DNA from: Nymphaea colorata | Taxonomy: Eukaryota > Streptophyta > Magnoliopsida > Nymphaeales > Nymphaeaceae | Assembly: GCF_008831285.2 (NCBI RefSeq) | Contig: NC_045140.1 | Coordinates: forward strand, 2,585,528-2,645,527 | Reading direction: 5' to 3' | Length of the DNA stretch: 60,000 nucleotides | Part shown: positions 50,955 through 60,000 of the stretch, piece by piece | Numbering within the stretch: the stretch's first letter is position 1 | Layout of the letters: each line of letters begins with the position of its first letter | Made by a program: the position numbers and the translations under genes | Notes under the pieces: generated by a model | The model's input: the letters and a program-made list of their open reading frames with translations, nothing else | What the model was told of the DNA's origin: nothing | Databases searched by the model: none

Positions 50955-51418
50955 AGCTAAATAAATTAAAATTGTGAGTGAGTGAATGATGACTTTACTA
51001 TGCAAAGTCACCCAGCGTCACTCATCCAAGTAGATAGATGGTTGACAAAAACCAACAAAAAAAATGTGAACTGATATTAAATGAAAAATATGGCATCAAT
51101 TTTTTTTGTTGTTTTTTTGGTTAACTGTTCACTATGATGGATCAAACAACCTTAGTTAAATTGGATGAATTTTAAAGATTAAGGTCACCATTCAATATAT
51201 ATATAAGACTTGTGATTGATGGTATTGAAATATCTTCAGGTTGCGAGGGAGCAGAAACTACGGAGTCGGTGTGCTGCACGAATCCTTACAATGGATGCCA
51301 CAAGGGGGACGGAGCGGATGAGAGCCGGTGCAACTCCTTCTGTTCGGACAAGGGCTGCCGGGGCGGCGAGTGCAAGAGCTGGGGCAACCCCTCCGGCCAA
51401 TGCCACTGCTACTGCTGA
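50786..51418 (+). CDS. Defensin-like secreted cysteine-rich peptide A, 77 aa, two exons
   Basis: Exon 1 (50786-50840) encodes MANKVLVATIFVCFLLVS, a signal peptide. The donor is CGT|GTAAGT, the intron 399 bp, the acceptor TCTTCAG, and exon 2 is 51240-51418 (stop TGA). This split, signal peptide then mature peptide, is usual for plant defensin-like genes. Cleavage is likely after CCEGA. The mature peptide (about 54 residues) has ten Cys spaced CC-x6-C-x10-C-x3-C-x4-C-x4-C-x9-C-x1-C-x1-C. The C-x3-C, nine residues, then G-x-C ... C-x-C fits the CS-alpha-beta fold with a gamma core (GEC...CHC), with one Cys inside the nine-residue stretch and a leading CC pair as extras. Acidic residues slightly outnumber basic ones, unlike typical cationic antimicrobial defensins. 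Role (defence or cell-to-cell signalling) is unknown. Codes exactly the same precursor as gene B. Confidence 0.85.
50911..50948. repeat. (TA)n microsatellite in the gene A intron
   Basis: About 19 TA units. The gene B and C introns carry a TA run at the same place with different lengths. Confidence 0.95.
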
Positions 51419-51925
51419 TCCTCACATACTGCTATCCGATCGTCATTGACGTCGCCGGAACCTCACATTGATGATGTTTTTTCTTTATTTCTTTATTTGC
51501 TGCTTATTTGCAAGGGCACCAACACGTATCGGTCACGTCTTCTCTTGATCATTATGTGCATTTTTGGATGATTCAATTAGCAGTAGGAATGCAATAAGAG
51601 TGCCACTATTTCGTCATCAGTTGACGTCTGCCTTTCTTATGGATTCCATTATCTCTCTCTCTCTCTCTCTCTCATCAATTTACGTTATGAATCTACCATG
51701 CATGTTATGGATGATGATACGAGTAAACCATTCATGCCGTCGAAGCAATGATCTCTTTCTGTACAGTGGCAGTGTGTATGTCAACGAACAAAGCTCTATG
51801 TTTGCTGCCATGATTCTACAAAATTCAGCATCAAGAAAACGAAAGCAGATACAGCAAACAGAGAGAGTGTGTGTCTTTCGTTCTCTTGATCACACCAGGA
51901 AAAAAAAAACTCAGAATTGAATGGC

Positions 51926-53940
51926 CCGTGTTAATGTTTTGAAAATTTTTCAGCTACGCCCCTACTAATGTTTTCAGGAAAAAAATGTCATGTAATAGGG
52001 AAGTATCAACACGATGAACTACGTACATGCTTTAATTAACAGAGTTGTTCGTAAGAGAGAGCTTGCGTTAATGGCCCACACTACATAAATTGCTTATGTT
52101 TTGGAATGAAACTACAATGGAATGAATTTTGCATCACCTAGACAATTATCGAGTACAATGAGGTGCACCACCACCTAGCACGCAACAAAAACACTATATT
52201 TCATGAATCTTTCCCATTCGTGAAACACTCCATCGTGTTTCTATTGCCAAAATCCCCCTATGTGCTTGAATACATGAGATAAAGAACTTAGAAAATGAAA
52301 GTTTTATATCACAAAAGTTGTATTCATTGCCAAAACGAACAGGATTGATTCCAGAGCTGGTGTGATCATTTAGCAGCAATGTTGCACTGGCCAAATATAA
52401 TGGAAAAAATTTCAAAATTTCCACTCTTTACGGAAGTATAATCCTTACAATGCGTAACTATGACGAAACCCAATATGGTGTATGCAATAAAGGCATGGCA
52501 TGTTAATTTATCATGATCTTTCTATTGACTACTGAAACCATGTCAAAAGAATAATATGATACCTAGAAGTAACAATTCAATTTTGATTAAACTTTTGTCA
52601 AGTGCAGTTCTCTCTTATTCCTTGTTCTCATATATTGACTGACCATATAGTGGAAATTTTACTAAACGCTATAAGCACTTTTTTCAGAAGAATCCTCCCT
52701 CTTACCAAAGAGAAAAACACACACTGACCAATATAATGTCCAAGTGGCCGCATAAGGTTCTTGTATAGCTAAAAGCTTAAATCAGAAGAATGTTAGAGGA
52801 ACTTGAGAAAATCCCATTCAGTTTATGGTGTCAGAAAAGAGGAGCCGCAGATCTTTCTTCAGAACTCGTGTTCCGAAGCAGATAGGATCTGTTTTGTGAA
52901 GAACAGAAATGCTTTTAAAGAATTTCCTAAAATAATTGCTTTTGTCTTCGGATCACACACACCTTTTTTTTTTTTGTGGATAACGTGGAGAGAACAGGTT
53001 ATTCACTCGTTTTTGAAAATCTCGTTTTCACAAAGTTCATTTTTTAGAAAACCTGGTTTTGAATCTTTTGATGTCAACCAAAACCGTTGTTTTGGACTGT
53101 CATCTGAAAGCTATCGTAGAGACGGACTACAATTTTTGTTTGAGAGAAGATTGTTTTATGGGAAATAAGAACTCAGTTTCTACTTTCACAAGATCAACAA
53201 CAGAGTTCTTGAGAATGGCATTCAAGAAGGAGCAAGGAGGATACATGGACATCGAAGAGTATCATACAAACAAAACGAAATACAAAGAAAAAAAACATTA
53301 TCCAACCAAATTAAGGCATGCAAAGTCATCCAAGAAGAATCTAAAAAGGAGAAGATGAAGGAACCAGTGGTAAATGAGACTGCTAATTGAACTCACAGGC
53401 ATATATATAGCACAGTCTCAATCATTGTCACAGTTTCTTACATTTTTTGCCCACTTTCAGTTGTTCATTTGCATATACCATGTAAACAAGTGCAATCTCA
53501 AGCGCCAGGACGAGGAAACTTAACCGGCGGCCATGATACATCTTAGTTTCAGATTCTGAAGAAGTGCTTCAAAATTACTCATGACCTCAGTAAGCCAAAA
53601 TTAATCGTAATAAGTGTTCAGCTCGGTGAATCATACATATAACTTTGCCTCTATCCGGTATATACTTTGCATGTTCATATAATGCATGTAAATAACCTGT
53701 TAAATAACCTCTATGCCGGTATATACTTTACCTAATATGTTCATATAATGCATGAAAGTATAATTTTTAATTTCCTGTTTCAATACGGAAATTCTTTTCA
53801 CATTAAAAAGTGTTGGATATTTGTGGCAGCGCTCTAAGAGTTCATATATATAAATGTTTCACAATTTTAACTTGTTTTTCACAAAATATGCATTTGAATT
53901 TATTTCCAATTCAGCTGAGCCGCTCGTGAAATAGCAGATA
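51926..53940. other. Spacer between the inverted arms
   Basis: About 2 kb of single-copy-looking AT-rich DNA. A plus-strand frame at 53059-53358 ends in a very basic stretch and another lies at 52803-53168; neither shows a known domain or splice partner. 53660-53850 is shared with 57780-57930 next to gene C, so that part belongs to the B/C duplication unit. It contains a short tandem pair, GGTATATACTTT...TTCATATAATGCATG, at 53658-53755. Confidence 0.6.
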
Positions 53941-54435
53941 CGATTCAATTCGAAGTTTTTTTGTTTCTGGTGTGATCAAGAGAACGAAAGACGCGCTCTA
54001 TGTTTGCTGCATCTGCTTGATGCTGAATTTTGTAAAATCATGGCAGCTTCTCCCACAATTTTGTTCGTTGACATACACACTGCCACTGTACAGAAAGAGA
54101 TCATTGCTTCGACGGCATGAATGGTTTACTCGTACCATCATCCATAACATGCATGGTAGATTCATAACGTAAATTGATGAGAGAGAGAGAGAGAGAGAGA
54201 GATAATGGAATCCATAAGAAAGGCAGACGTCAACTGATGACGAAATAGTGGCACTCTTATTGCATTCCTACTGCTAATTGAATCATCCAAAAATGCACAT
54301 AATGATCAAGAGAAGACGTGACCGATACGTGTTGGTGCCCTTGCAAATAAGCAGCAAATAAAGAAATAAAGAAAAAACATCATCAATGTGAGGTTCCGGC
54401 GACGTCAATGACGATCGGATAGCAGTATGTGACGA

Positions 54436-54899
54436 TCAGCAGTAGCAGTGGCATTGGCCGGAGGGGTTGCCCCAGCTCTTGCACTCGCCGCCCCGGCAGC
54501 CCTTGTCCGAACAGAAGGAGTTGCACCGGCTCTCATCCGCTCCGTCCCCCTTGTGGCATCCATTGTAAGGATTCGTGCAGCACACCGACTCCGTAGTTTC
54601 TGCTCCCTCGCAACCTGAAGATATTTCAATACCATCAATCACAAGTCTTATATATATATTGAATGGTGACCTTAATCTTTAAAATTCATCCAATTTAACT
54701 AAGGTTGTTTGATCCATCATAGTGAACAGTTAACCAAAAAAACAACAAAAAAAATTGATGCCATATTTTTCATTTAATATCAGTTCACATTTTTTTTGTT
54801 GGTTTTTGTCAACCATCTATCTACTTGGATGAGTGACGCTGGGTGACTTTGCATAGTAAAGTCATCATTCACTCACTCACAATTTTAATTTATTTAGCT

Positions 54900-54944
<45 letters not shown>

Positions 54945-55062
54945 ATTATCTGAATAAATTAAAATTGGTTGTTTAGTGCCGGAGAACATTTAAAAAAAAA
55001 CACTTACACGAAACGAGGAGGAAGCAGACGAAAATGGTAGCCACCAACACCTTGTTTGCCAT
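54436..55062 (-). CDS. Defensin-like secreted cysteine-rich peptide B, 77 aa, two exons
   Basis: Exon 1 is 55062-55008 and exon 2 is 54614-54436, with an intron of 393 bp. Both exons appear identical to gene A base for base, so the precursor is the same: signal peptide plus ten-Cys mature peptide with the CS-alpha-beta-like spacing. The gene faces gene A tail to tail, with 3.0 kb between the stop codons. The first base difference after the stop codon is at the fifth downstream base (gene A CCTC, gene B CGTC). Promoter box at 55139-55180. Two identical copies could act as dosage, or one may have been overwritten by the other. Function unknown, as for A. Confidence 0.85.
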
Positions 55063-55138
55063 TTTTCTCTTCTTCCTTTCTAGGAGTAGGGATGACAAGA
55101 GAGTTATGAGATGAGTCTTTGATAGCTCGATTGCCTAG

Positions 55139-55182
55139 TATTTATCTTATTTCGGGGAGAATATTTCCAAGATCACCTTCCA
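55139..55182 (-). promoter_or_regulatory. Conserved core promoter box of gene B
   Basis: Minus-strand GGTGATCTTGGAAATATTCTC, then AAATAAGATAAATA; the TATA-like ATAAATA at 55145-55139 is 77 bp before the ATG, the same spacing as in gene A. Confidence 0.6.
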
Positions 55183-55586
55183 TATATAACTTACGGTCAT
55201 TAAGGAGTTAACTAATTCATATATATATATATATATATATATAGCAGGTGACATACTACATGGTTAATTTCCAAAGATTTCAAGATCCATTGAAAATAAA
55301 TATTTAAGTAAGTTCAAAGATTTAATCCATGAATGCAATAAAGTTTTTAATGACCTTCTATATATTGGCTGCCACTAGGTGTCGGAACGGGAAAGGCTAA
55401 TTTCTAGGCACTAACAAAGAGGGCGTTGCCTAACCTAATCTGGAAACGATCCTAGATCGAATCCCACTGGCTTGCTAAAGTAATCTACCAAAATAACAGT
55501 TTTGATATGATTTCCAAAGATTTCCAGGCTGTGGAAAGGCATTTAGATGCGAGAGAAAAAGGAAACCTAAATAAATGAGATCCCTT

Positions 55587-55623
<37 letters not shown>

Positions 55624-56118
55624 TCTAGAGCTTAACGAAGGTTCGGTCCTATTATATGTACGTAATTGTCTGTTTAATATAGATTCAATTTCAAAAATTA
55701 TTAATTAATTAGTGAATCCTACTTTGGTATGATCCGCTGTACAATAGATCGATCCAATTAACCGAGTCCAGCAGCTTGCATCTCACTATTTGAGTCTACA
55801 ATTGGTCAAAATGCCAATTAGAAGGATCAACATATATTTTGAGCGCACTATCCAGGGTGCATCTCATTGACGCAAAATTTACCAGCAAATGGCGGAGCCA
55901 GATTTAAATAAAGGTTTAATTTTATCAGACTTGGTTGAAAATTGAGGAAAAAAAACTATTAATTAAGTAACAGTTTATAAAAGGTCGTCTAACATTAAGT
56001 AAAATAGAAGAAAGAAGCATAGGTTTCAAAAGAATTCAATTTGACCACTATATTTTGTGTGTTACAATCAGGGGTGGAGCCAGTGTGGGCAGCGTGTGGA
56101 CAGTTTCCCAAACAGACC

Positions 56119-56768
56119 AGGGGAGAACAACGAGTCGAGAGCTCGACTCATTAAAGCTCGGTTCGTGAATGAGTTCGAGCCGAGTCATTTGCTTAACGAG
56201 TCGAGCCCGAGTTCATGAGTCGCTCAGTCAAATAATCGAGTTGAGTTCGAGCTCAACATGTTACTGCCGAGTCGAGCTCGAGCCTTAATCGAGTTTGTCG
56301 AGCCTTCATCAAGTCAATATATTCAATTGAGTTTACAAGTTTGTCGTGCCTTAATTGAGTCGAGCTCTAACTCAATACGTAACGATGAATATTAATTTTA
56401 TTCAAACAAGTTTGTCAAGCCATAATTGAGTTGGGCTTGAGCTCAACATGTAACAATGAATATCAATTCTATTCAAACGAGTTTTCAAGCCATAATTGAG
56501 TCGAGCTCGAGCTCAACATGTGATGGTGAAGATATGAATTCTATTCAAACGAGTTTGTCGGACCATAATTGTGTCGAGCTCGAGATCAACATGTAACGAT
56601 GAATATCAATTCTATTCAATTGAGTTTGTCGAGTCTTAATCGAGTTGAGCTCAAGCTCAACAAGTAATTGCCGGGACGAGCTCGAGCGGAGTCCAGCTCG
56701 ATGTTTCATTAGTTGAGCCAAGCTTGAGCTGATTGAACTCGGACTCGACTCAGCTTGTGTTCGCCCTT
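56119..56768. mobile_element. GAGCTC/CTCGAG-rich MITE, 650 bp, inserted in arm 2
   Basis: The ends AGGGGAGAACAACGAG and CTTGTGTTCGCCCTT are imperfect inverted repeats related to those of the copy at 34329. ACAGACC flanks both sides (56112-56118 and 56769-56775). Arm 1 has the empty site (reverse of ACAGAACC, 49803-49810) with matching flanks. The interior holds about five ~70 bp tandem units (TTAATTGAGT-GAGCTC-AACATGTAACGATGAATAT-AATTCTATTCAAACGAG), which explains the greater length compared with 353 bp at 34329. Confidence 0.85.
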
Positions 56769-57150
56769 ACAGACCCTGAGGGTAACCTGCGTGCGCAGTT
56801 CGTTGCATACAACCTGTAGACGCCAAAAGGAAAAGGAGGCCATGTTGATAATTATTTATCAGAAAACGTCTTTTTAAGTCTTTTCCAAATTTTTGATTTG
56901 TTTTTTTGTCCTTACAAAAACTTTTACATTTCTATTAAGTGGATGCATTTTAGTCGTAAGCTATATTAATGCATGAAAAATTTGTACACCAATATGACAT
57001 ACATAACCAGCTTCACCAGCCCAGCCCCGTATTTCTCGGCCTCGGTATAACACTAAAAGTTAGCCAATGTATAACAATTTGTGATATCTTTAGAAAACTA
57101 TGGTTCATATGTATTGTTAGATATTTGGAAAACAAGTAAAAAACGTAATT

Positions 57151-57779
57151 GACCTGTTTCATTACGGCTTATCAACCCGGATCTTATCATCATTAAATCG
57201 ACCGATCGAGTCATGGAGTAATATTGTTTTAATAATCTAATACTTAACTTGTGCCTTGGTGCATATAATTTGTTGCGTGCACAAAAACCAGAACAAAAAA
57301 TGCAATATTATAAATGCGATACAGTATGTTCAATCGTAAATAAATAAATTTGTATATGTACAATTATCTATGACAGTTATGTATTAGCATCTTCAATTTC
57401 AGGTTGGTGTTGTCAAATCTCATAAATTCAATTCTGAGGAGTATTTTCTTCAAATTTAATTTTTCACACCAATGTCACGTTCATGCACTAATACTTACAA
57501 GAACCACCAGTTAAAGAACTTATTTTAGATGAAGAAATTTTCATATTGAGGCCTACCAGATTTTGTCTATAATTTCCAAAAAAGAATCATTTTTTTTTAT
57601 TTCCTAATCAATGAAGTTTGTATTTTTTATGAAATATGTTAAATAAAGGCCTGTAATGAATTTTAGTTAAGCTAATAAATTGAAAGAGTTAGCTGAAAAT
57701 TTTTGTACAAAATTAATTTCTAATGCTATGCCCTTTGATAATATATATATATATATATATATTTATTTATTTATAAAGT
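57151..57779. other. Gap between arm 2 and the gene C unit
   Basis: AT-rich, no gene and no match noticed elsewhere in the window; ends at a TA microsatellite (57740-57764). Confidence 0.5.
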
Positions 57780-58239
57780 AAGCTGGGGTTCATATAATGC
57801 ATGTAAAATAACCTGTTAAAACTTTTTAGTTGCATGTAAGTATAGTTTTTAATTTCCTGTTTCAATAGGGAAGTTCTCATTACATTAAAAATTGTTGGGT
57901 ATTTGTGGCAGGACTCTTAAGAGTTCATTTGACGGGAAGAAGTGCATAGAAGCACAGAGCGTCATCAGATATTCCAGGTATTTGTTTTGATCAAAGAGAG
58001 AGTGTGGAAGACGGAGAAGATGGCAGCATCCATGGCATGAACTGTAGCAAGGTAAATTGATGAAATAGCGGCACTCTTATTGCATTCCAACTACTAATAG
58101 AAGTATCCAAAACCACACCTAACGATCAAGAAAAGAAACCATCGTGTGTTGGTGCCCTTCCGAATGAGCAGCAAACAAAGAAAGAGAGCATCATCAATGT
58201 GAGGCTCCGCCGACGGCGATCGGATAGCGGCTATGATGA

Positions 58240-58840
58240 TCAGCAGTAGCAATGGCATTCGCCGGCGGGGTGGCCCCAGTTCTTGCACTCGCCGCCCTTG
58301 CAGCCGTTGTCCGTACAGTACGTGTAGCAGTGGCTCTCTTCCTCTGCGTTCCCTTTGAAGCATCCGACGAAAGGATTGGTGCAGCACACCGACTCTGGAG
58401 TTTCTTCTCCCTCGCAACCTGAAGATATTTCAATCTCATCAATCACAAGTTATATATATATATATATATATGGTCAGTGTAATGTTTAAAACTCACTCAG
58501 CTATTTAAGTGTTGTCAGATCTATTATAATGAAGAAAAACAAAAGTGATGACATATTTGTCATCATATATATAATATGAGTTCACATTTTTTTTTCTTCT
58601 ATCTACCTGTAATATGGATGAGTGACGCTGGGTGACTTTGTAGAGTAAAGTCATCATTCACTCACTCACAATTTTAATCTATTTACCTAATCCAATGTAT
58701 GTATATATATATATATATTGGATTAGCTAAATGAATTAAAATTGGTTGTTTAGTATGCGGGAGAACATTTAAAAGAAACACTTACACGAAATGAGGAGGA
58801 AGCAGACGAAAATGGTGGCAACCAACACCTTGTTTGCCAT
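58240..58840 (-). CDS. Defensin-like secreted cysteine-rich peptide C, 77 aa, two exons
   Basis: Exon 1 is 58840-58786 (signal peptide, one residue different from A: Val17 to Ile), the intron is 367 bp, and exon 2 is 58418-58240. The same ten mature cysteines at the same spacing are present, as is the CC in the signal-peptide junction. About 20 of the 58 residues encoded wholly in exon 2 differ from A and B, all between cysteines. By my count about 27 of 30 base differences in exon 2 change the amino acid. The mature peptide is more acidic than A. The gene is intact: start, splice sites and stop are all present. It lies upstream of gene B on the same strand. Confidence 0.85.
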
Positions 58841-58918
58841 TTTTTCTTGTTCTTCCTTTCTAGGACTAGGGATGACAAAAGGTTCTTCGACTACTCTTTC
58901 GATAGCTCCATAGGCTAC

Positions 58919-58961
58919 TATTTATCTGATTTCGAGGAGAATATTTCCAAGATCACCTTTC
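58919..58961 (-). promoter_or_regulatory. Conserved core promoter box of gene C
   Basis: Minus-strand GGTGATCTTGGAAATATTCTC, TCGAAATCAGATAAATA; the TATA-like ATAAATA lies 79 bp before the ATG. One substitution turns AATAAG into AATCAG relative to A and B. Confidence 0.58.
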
Positions 58962-59544
58962 ATATATAACTTACCGTCATTAAGAAGTTAATTAATTCAC
59001 ATATATATATATATATACACATATAAGGTTACATACTACATGGTTAATTTCCAAAGATTTCAAGATCCATCGAAAATAAATGTTTACTTACGTTCAAAGA
59101 TCTAATCCATGAATGCAATAAAGTCTCTTATGAACTTCTATATATACCAAGTAAAAACAAATATTTGCAAGCTGTGGAAAATCGTTCAGATGCGCGCAAA
59201 AGGAAACACAAATAAATGAGACCCCTTTAGTTGGATCTCGTTAAAAAAAAGAGATCTAGGGAATTACAATAATCCAGTTAAGTTGGTCCGGATCCTGTGA
59301 ACCAAGCCGAGTACCTAACTTTATATATATATCCGGCGTATGAATAATTTGTACACCAATATAGCATATATAGCCAGTTTCACCAGCCCTAACACTAAAA
59401 GGTAGACAATGTATAGCAATTTGGATATCTTTAGAAATATATGGTTCCTATATATGGGTTAGATATTTGGAAACCAAGTAAAAATCATAATTTTCAATAT
59501 TGAACTTTAAATATTTGGAGACCACGTAAAAGTTGCACTCTTGA

Positions 59545-59960
59545 GTGGATTTTAAATCTTTGGAATCAAATGTAACATGTCACCGTAAATTTGGTCTAAT
59601 AGGCAGACCCTGTTGGATTTGATCGATTTATATATAGTGGGATCTGGCTTGATCAGCCTCAGGGAATCTTGTCCATGAGTTGGATTACTGGGACAATCCG
59701 AGAGGATACTTCGAATAAAGTAAAACAAGATAAAAGGAATAAAGCAAAATTCATATTACCGATACAGTCTGCTTTATAAAAAATTCAATTTAGCCCATCT
59801 TGCAAAGTGACTTAAAAAAAATGAGGTGGGCCAGGGCCCATGCGGAAATAACTAACTCCTTAGTGAATGTAAGTTACAAATGAAAGGTGAACTTGGAATT
59901 ATTCTCGTAGAAATAAGATAAATAGCAGCCCATACGAGCTATCGAACGCCACAGAGCAGA
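59545..59960 (+). promoter_or_regulatory. Fourth promoter copy (D) at the window edge
   Basis: TTTAAATCTTTGGAATCAAA (59548) and ACATGTCACC match the region 150 bp upstream of gene A. CTAACTCCTTAGTGAATGTAAGTTA, GGTGAACTTGGAATTATTCTC and AAATAAGATAAATA (ending 59924), then GAGCTATCGAA, match the arm-2 and arm-1 promoters in plus orientation. A ~255 bp non-matching stretch (59590-59845) interrupts it. With gene A spacing the ATG would fall at about 60001, just outside. The leader after 59957 no longer matches clearly, so D may be a diverged gene or a promoter relic. Confidence 0.6.
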
Positions 59961-60000
59961 AATCTCCCCCTCAAGTTGGTTGTCCTGTATCATATAGACC

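Larger units (their letters stand above)
49437..51925 (+). repeat. Inverted-repeat arm 1 (carries defensin-like gene A)
   Basis: The reverse complement of this stretch matches 53941-57150. The outer end begins around TTCCAGATATTTAAAG and runs through the GTGCGCCA-ended element, the 49850-50240 block (also in arm 2 at 55640-56060), the promoter, gene A and its 3' flank. The inner end is near GAATTGAATGG at 51919. The central part (about 50655-51780) is nearly identical between arms; the outer and innermost parts differ by many substitutions and indels. Confidence 0.88.
53941..57150 (-). repeat. Inverted-repeat arm 2 (carries defensin-like gene B and a MITE insertion)
   Basis: Reverse-complement match of arm 1 (49437-51925). 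It starts at CGATTCAATTCGAAG and ends near GATATTTGGAAAACAAG. Compared with arm 1 it has an extra ~55 bp just upstream of the promoter (also present near gene C, so lost from arm 1), a TA-rich replacement of the 50255-50350 block, and the 650 bp MITE at 56119-56768. Confidence 0.88.
57780..59520 (-). repeat. Third copy of the defensin-like unit (carries gene C), direct to arm 2
   Basis: 57780-57930 matches 53660-53850; the 3' flank, gene and promoter match arm 2 in the same orientation; and 59227-59340 matches 50255-50370 of arm 1 (GGATCCGGACCAACTTAACT), a block arm 2 has lost. 59343-59470 matches 56970-57120. Overall divergence is clearly greater than between the A and B cores. Confidence 0.82.

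Noticed and set aside
51212-51239. Extending exon 2 of gene A to the in-frame start at 51212 (MIDGIEISS...) as a 68-aa gene
   Set aside because: That start is a TTG, lies in the intron and removes the signal peptide; a perfect exon 1 with matching phase exists at 50786. The same applies to genes B and C.
52803-53358. Two overlapping plus-strand frames in the inverted-repeat spacer
   Set aside because: No domain, no signal peptide and no conserved partner; composition is Lys-rich AT background. Kept only as spacer content.
56340-56680. Regular ~70 bp repeats considered as a CRISPR-like or satellite array
   Set aside because: They are degenerate direct repeats wholly inside a MITE with defined termini and a target duplication, in plant nuclear DNA; no unique spacers.

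Overview
This is nuclear DNA of a flowering plant. The genes have GT-AG introns of 0.1 to 5 kb, the proteins are plant families (DEAH4-like RNA helicase, A20/AN1 stress-associated protein, remorin, defensin-like peptides), and the AT-rich intergenic DNA is full of (TA)n, (GA)n and (CA)n runs, Ty1/copia remnants and small non-autonomous DNA elements. I cannot place the species more closely. Several apparently longer reading frames begin at GTG or TTG; I moved those genes to the first ATG.

Layout. 379-12480 (+): the last six exons of a DEAH-box RNA helicase. Its 5.2 kb first visible intron carries a decayed antisense copia element, and other introns carry microsatellites, a tandem duplication and a candidate inverted-repeat element. 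12.5-22.3 kb: no intact gene. It holds a second copia wreck (integrase to RNase H, RT missing), a hAT-like MITE and tandem duplications. 22948-23574 (-): a stress-associated A20/AN1 zinc-finger protein. 24.2-42 kb: gene-poor, with many microsatellites and several copies of a GAGCTC/CTCGAG-rich MITE family. 42741-44928 (+): a 375-residue long remorin in three coding exons. 45-49.4 kb: no gene recognised.

49.4-60 kb is the most unusual part: a cluster of secreted cysteine-rich defensin-like genes. Genes A (+) and B (-) lie in the arms of a large inverted repeat with a 2 kb spacer and encode identical 77-residue precursors. Gene C (-) is a diverged direct copy of the B unit. A fourth promoter-like copy, D (+), begins at the right edge, and its coding part would fall outside the window. 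The central 1.1 kb of the A and B arms is almost identical while the outer arms have diverged, which suggests gene conversion. Between A and C the peptide-coding exon has changed mostly at amino-acid-altering positions while every cysteine codon is kept, which suggests diversifying selection. A 650 bp MITE interrupts arm B at a site whose empty counterpart is present in arm A.

The helicase (RNA metabolism), the zinc-finger protein (stress response), the remorin (membrane organisation) and the peptides (secreted) are separate single-gene transcription units. Nothing suggests that they act as a pathway.
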